Below, piece by piece: positions 44,514 to 51,240 of a DNA stretch of 51,240 nucleotides. The stretch is from Fibrobacter succinogenes (GTDB lineage: Bacteria; Fibrobacterota; Fibrobacteria; Fibrobacterales; Fibrobacteraceae), in contig CADAWC010000024.1 in NCBI GenBank assembly GCA_902791475.1, forward strand, positions 1 to 51,240. Direction: 5' to 3'. The notes beneath the pieces were generated by a model. That model saw only the letters and a program-made list of their open reading frames with translations, had not been told where the DNA came from and made no database searches. Within the stretch, counting starts at the first letter, position 1. Each line of letters starts with the position of its first letter. Both the position numbers and the translations under genes were made by a program.

Positions 44514-44649
44514 TTTCGCCCCTTAAATAACCACTCGATTTACACCAAATTAGTGCTCTAAATGTAAATAAAAATTTCATAAAAGGAAAAAAATATTTTT
44601 TTTATATGCTCTATATGTATTCCATTTTAGAACGTCTGAATGGTGGGGC

Positions 44650-45897
44650 TTAGTGCATTGGCGGGAAGAATATATAAGCGATGATTATGGCGGCGATGAC
44701 TCCGACGGCGTCCGCGATGAGGGCGCAGGTGACGGCGTGGCGAGTCTTTTTGACGCCTACAGAACCGAAATACACGGCGATAATGTAAAATGTCGTGTCG
44801 GCTGCACCCTGGAACATGCAACTGAGGCGGCCTGCAAAGCTATCCGGGCCAAGGTTCTTCATGGCGTCGATCATCATGCCGCGAGCACCGCTACCGCTAA
44901 GGGGCTTCATGAGGGCAGTGGGGAGGGCAGGGACAACATCGTTTCCGACACCGATAAGGCCGAGTAAAGCCGAGATGCCGTTCATCACGAGGTCCATCGC
45001 ACCGCTTGCGCGGAACACGGCGACACCCACGAGAATCGCGACAAGGTTCGGGATAATCATCACGGCGGTGTTAAAACCTTCCTTGGCGCCTTCGACGAAT
45101 GCTTCGTATGCCTGGACTTTCTTATAGCAGGCAAGACCGAGGAATGCGACAATCACACCGAACAGCACAAGACCGCTAATGAAAAGGCTCGTGGTGCCGA
45201 GAGCTTCGGCGGTGAGATGGCTAAAGTAGAACATCACGGCGATAACGCAGGCGCTAATGCCGCCGAGCCACATCACGGTTACAGGGTCTTTGAGCTTGAT
45301 TTTCTGGAAAAAGCTGAGTGCAAAAATGCCTGCAATAGTGCTGAAAAATGTGGAGAGCAAAAGCGGAAGGAAAACATCGCTCGGGTTTGCGGCGCCGAGC
45401 TGTGCGCGGTAAGTCATTATGCTAACGGGAATTAGCGTAAGTCCGCTCGCGTTCAAGACGAGGAACATGATTTGCGAATCGCTCGCGACGGTCTTGTCGT
45501 CGTTCGGGTTCAAATCTTGGAGCTGCTTCATGGCCTTGAGGCCCATCGGCGTTGCTGCATTGTCGAGACCGAGCATGTTCGCGCTGATGTTCATAAGCAT
45601 TGTGCCCACGACCGGGTGGCCTTTTGGAATTTCTGGGAAGAGTCTCGAAAACAGCGGCTGAACGATTTTTGCCAAAATTTGGACGGCGCCTGCTTTTTCA
45701 CCAATTTTAAGGATGCCGAGCCACAAGCTCAAAATGCCTGTGAGACCAAGAGCAATTTCGAACGCCGTCTTGGACATGTCGAATGCCCCGAGAATAGCCT
45801 TGTTAAAAATGCCGGTATCGCCGAAAGCAAGCCACTGGACGATGCATGCGATAAATGCACCGAAGAAAAATACGAGCCAGATTACATTTAAAACCAT
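44650..45897 (-). CDS. SpmA-SpmB-like fused nucleoside-recognition membrane protein
   Basis: A 415-residue membrane protein. The first half resembles SpmA (ALGLTGILSLWLGILKIGEK; GTMLMNISANMLGLDNAATP with MGLKAM). The second half resembles SpmB (GFNTAVMIIPNLVAILVGV; ALPTALMKPLSGSGARGMM; FQGAADTTFYIIAVYFGSVG). Both halves contain the nucleoside-recognition (Gate) domain. In spore formers the two are separate proteins needed for spore dehydration. Here the fusion suggests a transporter with another role. No start-site ambiguity. Confidence 0.88.
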   Translation of the reverse strand: MVLNVIWLVFFFGAFIACIVQWLAFGDTGIFNKAILGAFDMSKTAFEIALGLTGILSLWLGILKIGEKAGAVQILAKIVQPLFSRLFPEIPKGHPVVGTMLMNISANMLGLDNAATPMGLKAMKQLQDLNPNDDKTVASDSQIMFLVLNASGLTLIPVSIMTYRAQLGAANPSDVFLPLLLSTFFSTIAGIFALSFFQKIKLKDPVTVMWLGGISACVIAVMFYFSHLTAEALGTTSLFISGLVLFGVIVAFLGLACYKKVQAYEAFVEGAKEGFNTAVMIIPNLVAILVGVAVFRASGAMDLVMNGISALLGLIGVGNDVVPALPTALMKPLSGSGARGMMIDAMKNLGPDSFAGRLSCMFQGAADTTFYIIAVYFGSVGVKKTRHAVTCALIADAVGVIAAIIIAYIFFPPMH

Positions 45898-45931
45898 GGC
45901 TCAAATGTAAGAAAAAAATAGCAGGTTGATT

Positions 45932-46012
45932 GTCATGCCCGCCTACCTGTCCTCGCTTGACGGGGACGAGCGGGCATCTCCTTTGTCACCCCGCACTTGT
46001 TGCGGGGTCGCC
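45932..46012. repeat. REP-like element cluster, part 1
   Basis: GTCATGCCCGCC...GAGCGGGCATCTCC followed by GTCACCCCGCAC-TTGT-TGCGGGGTCGCC, two hairpins in tandem. The 307-bp gap 45898-46204 holds only such repeats; no gene is supported. Confidence 0.65.
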
Positions 46013-46033
46013 TTACATGGTATAAAAAGGCGA

Positions 46034-46120
46034 TGCCGGCACACGGCCGGCATGACCATAAAAAACATTCCTTTACCTTGTCATGCCCGCCTCCGAGCGG
46101 GCATCTCCTTTGTCACCCCG
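46034..46120. repeat. REP-like element cluster, part 2
   Basis: ATGCCGGC-ACAC-GGCCGGCAT at 46033-46052 and GTCATGCCCGCCTCCGAGCG with GGCATCTCC at 46080-46108 continue the cluster. CCACTTAGAGCT and AGCTCTTACGTGG nearby form another imperfect hairpin (46138-46163). Confidence 0.6.
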
Positions 46121-46204
46121 GATTAGTTCTCTTTGACCACTTAGAGCTTTAGCTCTTACGTGGTCATGATCCGCGTATGGGGACGGGGTCGCCATCTTGT
46201 ATAG

Positions 46205-46855
46205 CTATATGCTCACTGACTTAATTTCCGCCCCATCCTCCAGCGTGTGGATGCTGAACTTGGCGTGGGCTGGCTTGCCATCTTTGGCGGGCGTACTTTC
46301 GTACAGTCCGAATGTCGGCGGGTTCCCGCCTTTCGGGAGGCTCGTCGAGCCGGGATTTACGAGAAGCACATTGCGGAAGTTCTTTTCGAGCATCCAAATG
46401 TGCGTGTGACCGTACAGATACACATCAATTTGCGGCTTTTGCGGAGCTTCGGCTTGAGACTGCGCCGTGGATTGCGCCGCTCCCGTAGATTCGATGGCGT
46501 TTAGCGCGTCTCTCGGGAAACATTCCGGCATAAAGATGTGTCCATGACTCATGAACAAGTGGAAACCGCAGTCTTCGACAACCTTGTATTCGTTTTCGAT
46601 AGGGAAGTCGAGCATCATCAAGTCGACATCGGCATCGCAGTTGCCGCGGACGGCGACAATGCGGTCTTTGTACGGGGCTAGCGCTTCGACGACTTGCATG
46701 GGGCCGTGCCCTGCCGGGAGCGGGTTTCGCGGGCCGTGATAGAGCGTGTCTCCCAGCAAGAAAATCTTGTCGCAGTTGAACTTCTCAAAGAAAGTGAGCG
46801 CCTGCCTTGCTGCCAAGGCTGAACCATGAATATCGGAGAGAATTAATGCTCTCAT
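46205..46855 (-). CDS. yfcE: YfcE-like metallophosphodiesterase
   Basis: A 216-residue calcineurin-like phosphoesterase. Metal-binding motifs in order are SDIHG (residues 7-11), LGDTLYHGPRNPLP, RGNCD, SHGHIF and YGHTHIW. E. coli YfcE (184 residues) cleaves phosphodiesters with Mn2+. This copy carries an Ala/Gln-rich insert of about 20 residues before YLYGHTH. It is probably not in an operon: REP-like repeats follow and a heptad array precedes. Confidence 0.9.
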   Translation of the reverse strand: MRALILSDIHGSALAARQALTFFEKFNCDKIFLLGDTLYHGPRNPLPAGHGPMQVVEALAPYKDRIVAVRGNCDADVDLMMLDFPIENEYKVVEDCGFHLFMSHGHIFMPECFPRDALNAIESTGAAQSTAQSQAEAPQKPQIDVYLYGHTHIWMLEKNFRNVLLVNPGSTSLPKGGNPPTFGLYESTPAKDGKPAHAKFSIHTLEDGAEIKSVSI

Positions 46856-46860
46856 AATAG

Positions 46861-46910
46861 CTAACCACTGCCTACTGTCTACTTCCTACTTCCTACTGCG
46901 GCGAAGCCGC
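46861..46910. repeat. Heptad repeat array with GC hairpin, locus 4
   Basis: Five 7-bp units CTAACCA, CTGCCTA, CTGTCTA, CTTCCTA, CTTCCTA (46861-46895) and a partial unit run into GCGGC-GAA-GCCGC (46898-46910), directly after the stop of the large lipoprotein gene. Confidence 0.7.
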
Positions 46911-49900
46911 TTATTTTACCGTAATCATCGGGCTGGTTTCGCTCAAGAGGTAGTTCCATTCTTCGCGGATCTTGTCGTATTCGGTCGGATCGGCGTAGAG
47001 TGCAAACGTGGTCCACTTGATGCCGCTGGAGGTCTTGGACTTCGGCTGCTTTTCGAAGCTCACGTAATCCGGGGCGCGGTTGAGCGGCTTTGCTTCGGTG
47101 AGCGTTACCGTGTGGCCGCTTGCTGTCTTGATGTTCAGCTTGAAACTGAACTGCGTTTCGTGCGGCATGCGGATGGGGTGGTGGCGCTTTGCAACCTTCG
47201 GGAGCTTGAAGAGGCTACGTTCCCAGACGTTCGGGAAGCGTCCCTTGAGCTCGGAACCGCCCTGACCAAAGTAGCCCTTGGAAAGGTAAGTGTTCACGAT
47301 GATGAGCGGCTTGTTGAACTGGTCGAGGTTTTCGATGCGGATGTTGCCAATACTTACGTCAGGAACGCCGGATGCAAGGAATTGTTCCAAAAGCTTTTCC
47401 TGATCCTTGACGTCGCGGCCAAAGAACTTGTTGCGGATGGCGCTGGCGAACTTGCCCTGGAGCTGTACGGAATCGCGGAATTCGCATTCGCCGTTTGCGC
47501 CGATGAACAAGTCGTGCTGAATCGCAATCTGGTGTTCCTGATTGTCTTCGAGAATCGGAGTTGTGACCACGTGGCTCTGGTCTCCGTCAATCACGAGAGC
47601 GACCTTACCTTCCATGTCGAGCGGTACCGGGCGGTCATTGCCCGTCTTGTCGGTTGCATCGACCCAGCGTTCGCTAATCTTCCCTTGCTTCGGGATGTAG
47701 AGGATCATGTGGTTGAACTGCTGGATGGTCGGCAAGTGCGAGAATCCTTCTTCTGTGAGGTGGATGGCCGTGAGGTAGCTCTTCACGCCAATTGCTTCGA
47801 GCATGTCCTTGAGCAAAAGCGCCATGTCCTTGCAGTCGCCGCGGTGCTCCTTGAGTGTCACTTCTGCAGTCTGCGGAATGAGACTGTGACCGCCGAATCG
47901 TATATCGCGGTAACGGATGTCCTGACGGACAAAGTTGATAATTGCCTTGACAGCTTCGTCGCCAATCTTGTTGCCGCGCACTTCAAAAGCCTGTTCGCGA
48001 ACCTTGACAGCTTTTTTGAACTGGTGGCTGATGAGGTTCTGGTAATCGTTGCCGACATCGCGCCATTCCTGCTTGCCAGTGAGCATAAGGCCTGCACCGA
48101 AGTCGCGGTACACCGGCATGTAAAGTTCCTTGCGGACAATGACCGGGTTTTCGATTTTCCATTCGATACCGCCCTTGATCGGGGACTTTTCGAGCGGACC
48201 GTATTCTTCCGTGACAAAGCGTGTCGTGTCGGCATAAATGCGGAAGACGGATTCTCCGACCGGCACGTCGCGGCTACTTTCGTAGTTCGTGTACGGAATC
48301 ATGCCCTTGTTTTCAAGATTCGTACGGCTGAACTGCATGTAGATAAAGTCACCCGGAGCTAGTTCCGAAAGCGGGAAGTGTGCTGTCTGGCTTTCGTTGC
48401 CACCGCCAATTTCAGTTGCGTATGTAATGTAGGCTCCGTTGAGTGTCGCCTTCTGCTTGAGTTTCCAGTTGCTGTCGTAAACTTCGAGAGCGTTCAAGAA
48501 AATGCGGTCGTAGCCCGGCAAGAAGTCGAACGTAAATTCGCGATAAATGGCGGCACCGCGCTGGTCTAAAACTTCGAGGAGCATTTCTTCGCTGCGGACC
48601 CAGTTGGCGCTCTTTTCTGCCTTGAGGGATTCCTTTTGATAATGAATCACGGCTGGGAAGTCGCCTTCTATGGCGGTCTGCTTTGCCTGCGGGTGGAGGA
48701 GCGTCTTCAAGTCTGCAGTGCGTTCTTCTACCGGGGTAATCGGCTTCTGGAGCGTGCGGTTGTCGGCCTTGCCGAGGTAAGCCTTCGTTGCGGAGAGGAA
48801 ACTCTTGGCGTCTTCGTTATCGGGGCGGAGGGCGAGGGCCTTGGTGAGAGCCTTTTCTGCATCGCGATAGTTGCGGCTATAGAACAAGATCTTGCCGTGC
48901 ATGGTCCAGACTTTATAATCGTTCTTTGCCTTGGCGAGTGTTTCTTCGCTGATGGCGCGGGCTTCTTCGTAGCGACCGAGGAACATGAGGGCATCCATGA
49001 GGGTTTCGCCAAGTTCCTTGCTCATGCCAAAGCGACCGCGAATGCCGTACAAGATATCGACGGCTTCGGCGTACTGGTCAAGTCCCATGTATGTCTTTGC
49101 GAGGTAAACGCCAAGGCGGGAACTCGGCTGCGTATCGAAAAGTCTCTGCACTACAATGAGGGACTGGTGGCGCTGTCCCAAGCCCCAGAGGGCATCGCTC
49201 AAGTTGATGACGTATTCCGGATTGTTTGGGGTGTAGCGGAGGGCCGCTTCGGCGCATTCGCGGGCGTGACCGTAGTCGAACAAAGCTTCGTACATTTCGC
49301 CGAGAATGGAGAGCAGCTTGCCGTTTTTACGCACGAGATCCATCTGGCTTGTGAAATAGCTGATGCCGGGGCCATAAAGTTCCTTCATCTGGTACACAAA
49401 GCCGCAGTTGATCAAATAGAGCGGTTCTTCCGGGTCCATCTTGTTTGCGCGTTCAAAGTAGCTGAGGGCCACAAACGGCTGGTCCTCGAGCAAGCGGAGA
49501 ATACCGACCTGGCTCATGACGGCGGCGTTGAACTTGTTCTGCTTTTTGCGGGATTCTTCGTCACTTGCGGTCTTGGGCATGGTACCGACTTTGAGGCCGC
49601 TAATCGCGTTCTTCATGACGGATGCGTATTTCTTCTTGTTGATGCCCTGTGTCCAGGTGGCAATCAATATGCCGCGTCCGTTATCGTAGAAATATCTACC
49701 TGTATAATAGAAGTCATATTTGTTGACGACATGGGTGAGGGTAAATTCCTGGGCGTAGCGGTCACCAACCTTGACGCGCTGGACTTCGAAGCTCGCCTCG
49801 TTCATGGAGAGCCCAAGACGGTTCAAAAGAACCTTGAACATGTCTTGCTGACTGACTTCGTCGCCCGGGACAATCGCGCCGTATACAAAAAGCGAAATAT

Positions 49901-50717
49901 CTTCTTTCTTGTTGCTGAGCACCAGATCTGGGTCTTCGTTCTGACGGGCGACACTGGCCCAGGTGTGCCAAAGCGTATCGCTTGTGCTCCAGGAATAGCC
50001 GAGATCTGCACTAGCATGCTGCATGATGCGTTCGGCAGAAAGTTCCGAGACTTCTTCTTTCACGACGTCTTTCAGCTTGAATGTCGCAAAGAAGTCTTTC
50101 CATTCTTGCTTGAGGGCGCCTGCGGGGAGCTGGGTGTCCGTTGCGGCCAGCGTGAGCGTGAAAATTCGATTCCCGGCGCCAATCACGAGACCGACGGCTT
50201 CGTAGGGCGTGTCGTAGCGTTTGCCGGCCACATCAAAGAATGCGCCGGTGGTGCCAAATGCTTCTTCCGGGTAAGTCTCGGCAAGTGTTGCCTTCTTGCC
50301 GCTCGATTCGAACGACTGCATTTCGATTTGGGCACGGTCCATGAGACGGAGCGGTTCACCTTCGGGGAGCATCACTTCGATGAGAACGGCTCGGCGCCCT
50401 GTCTTCGGGTTGTAAAATTCATAGGGGGCATTGTCTTCGCCGCCAATAATTGTCCAACCGTTATCTGGTGCAGTAAACGTGTAACCGCTTGTTTCGATGG
50501 TTCCGCCTGTGGCTACAGTGGCGGGAGCTTCTTCGGAAACATAATCTGCGGCAGAATCGTCTTCGTCATAAGCTTCGGTGGATTCCGAAACGTCTTGTGC
50601 AGGCGTCGGGTTCACTTCGGGTGTGTTATTGCCGGCGCATGAAAACAGGAAAAAAAGCCCGAAAGCAACCGTCAGACGGGCAAACACATTCTCTTTTTTT
50701 ACAAACGGATAACGCAT
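46911..50717 (-). CDS. Large lipoprotein with TPR, DUF3857 and transglutaminase-like domains
   Basis: A 1268-residue protein. A signal peptide with lipobox LFSC (C27) predicts a lipid-anchored envelope protein. A Pro/Glu/Asp-rich linker follows. TPR-like helical repeats lie at about 395-640 (for example QPFVALSYFERANKMDPEEP). A DUF3857-like beta domain lies at about 690-870. A transglutaminase-like domain lies at about 920-1040 with Cys in HRGDCKDMALLLKDML, His in FNHMILYI and Asp in WVDATDK, a complete Cys-His-Asp triad. DUF3857/transglutaminase proteins are common in Bacteroidetes and relatives and are poorly characterised. Possible roles are envelope protein processing or cross-linking. 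Confidence 0.85.
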   Translation of the reverse strand: MRYPFVKKENVFARLTVAFGLFFLFSCAGNNTPEVNPTPAQDVSESTEAYDEDDSAADYVSEEAPATVATGGTIETSGYTFTAPDNGWTIIGGEDNAPYEFYNPKTGRRAVLIEVMLPEGEPLRLMDRAQIEMQSFESSGKKATLAETYPEEAFGTTGAFFDVAGKRYDTPYEAVGLVIGAGNRIFTLTLAATDTQLPAGALKQEWKDFFATFKLKDVVKEEVSELSAERIMQHASADLGYSWSTSDTLWHTWASVARQNEDPDLVLSNKKEDISLFVYGAIVPGDEVSQQDMFKVLLNRLGLSMNEASFEVQRVKVGDRYAQEFTLTHVVNKYDFYYTGRYFYDNGRGILIATWTQGINKKKYASVMKNAISGLKVGTMPKTASDEESRKKQNKFNAAVMSQVGILRLLEDQPFVALSYFERANKMDPEEPLYLINCGFVYQMKELYGPGISYFTSQMDLVRKNGKLLSILGEMYEALFDYGHARECAEAALRYTPNNPEYVINLSDALWGLGQRHQSLIVVQRLFDTQPSSRLGVYLAKTYMGLDQYAEAVDILYGIRGRFGMSKELGETLMDALMFLGRYEEARAISEETLAKAKNDYKVWTMHGKILFYSRNYRDAEKALTKALALRPDNEDAKSFLSATKAYLGKADNRTLQKPITPVEERTADLKTLLHPQAKQTAIEGDFPAVIHYQKESLKAEKSANWVRSEEMLLEVLDQRGAAIYREFTFDFLPGYDRIFLNALEVYDSNWKLKQKATLNGAYITYATEIGGGNESQTAHFPLSELAPGDFIYMQFSRTNLENKGMIPYTNYESSRDVPVGESVFRIYADTTRFVTEEYGPLEKSPIKGGIEWKIENPVIVRKELYMPVYRDFGAGLMLTGKQEWRDVGNDYQNLISHQFKKAVKVREQAFEVRGNKIGDEAVKAIINFVRQDIRYRDIRFGGHSLIPQTAEVTLKEHRGDCKDMALLLKDMLEAIGVKSYLTAIHLTEEGFSHLPTIQQFNHMILYIPKQGKISERWVDATDKTGNDRPVPLDMEGKVALVIDGDQSHVVTTPILEDNQEHQIAIQHDLFIGANGECEFRDSVQLQGKFASAIRNKFFGRDVKDQEKLLEQFLASGVPDVSIGNIRIENLDQFNKPLIIVNTYLSKGYFGQGGSELKGRFPNVWERSLFKLPKVAKRHHPIRMPHETQFSFKLNIKTASGHTVTLTEAKPLNRAPDYVSFEKQPKSKTSSGIKWTTFALYADPTEYDKIREEWNYLLSETSPMITVK

Positions 50718-51240
<523 letters not shown>

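Noticed and set aside
48636..50642. Long 668-codon plus-strand frame opposite the large lipoprotein gene
   Set aside because: A shadow of a biased-codon gene on the minus strand, where clear domains, a signal peptide and a triad are present.

Overview
The window looks like a chromosomal segment of a Fibrobacter-type anaerobe (Fibrobacterota). This is inferred from mixed features, not from a marker gene: core genes near 50% GC, an AprAB-type sulfate-assimilation operon, recurrent short intergenic hairpin repeats, RhuM-type genes, and large surface-polysaccharide and lipoprotein genes. No rRNA, tRNA or CRISPR array was found. Both window edges cut genes: cysN on the left and a glyceraldehyde-3-phosphate dehydrogenase gene on the right.

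Layout. 1-5250 (minus): sulfate assimilation operon, read as sulfite reductase, AprA-like, AprB-like, CysD, CysN, with its own promoter and an inverted repeat upstream. 5251-7716: accessory patch with a broken rhuM gene and a HigB/HigA-like toxin-antitoxin pair, each bordered by copies of a roughly 35-bp hairpin-forming repeat. 7717-11128 (minus): trp operon, consisting of a leader peptide with tandem Trp codons and a complete attenuator, trpE, and a fused trpGD. 11408-16563: rmuC, a His-rich COG0523 GTPase, a candidate small RNA and ligA. 16619-17803: a tyrosine recombinase gene enclosed by two identical 26-bp inverted repeats. 17949-40408 (plus): a surface polysaccharide cluster. It holds GDP-fucose synthesis (gmd, fcl), a Wzx-like flippase, a Wzy-like polymerase, eight or more glycosyltransferases or relatives, a pyruvyltransferase paired with an F420-dehydrogenase-like protein, an acetyltransferase, two kinase-like genes, and a Wzc-type tyrosine autokinase at the end. 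40410-51240: mntP, an NrfD-like membrane protein pair, an EAL-domain protein, an SpmAB-like fusion, a YfcE-like phosphoesterase, a very large TPR/DUF3857/transglutaminase lipoprotein and the start of gapA.

How the parts work together. The sulfur operon supplies sulfide by a route that uses an AprAB-type APS reductase and a single-subunit siroheme sulfite reductase instead of CysC/CysH/CysIJ. The trp operon appears to be controlled by classical ribosome-stalling attenuation. The polysaccharide cluster encodes a fucose-containing polymer. It is strongly mosaic: ordinary-GC fcl/gmd and wzc flank a very AT-rich middle of about 11 kb, which suggests exchange of serotype genes between conserved ends. 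The recombinase flanked by inverted repeats sits directly upstream of this cluster, so the most attractive hypothesis in the window is that it inverts its own segment and changes transcription into the polysaccharide locus.

Other unexplained structure: three copies of a hairpin repeat around the rhuM and toxin-antitoxin units, and four intergenic arrays of 7-bp tandem units next to a GC-rich hairpin.
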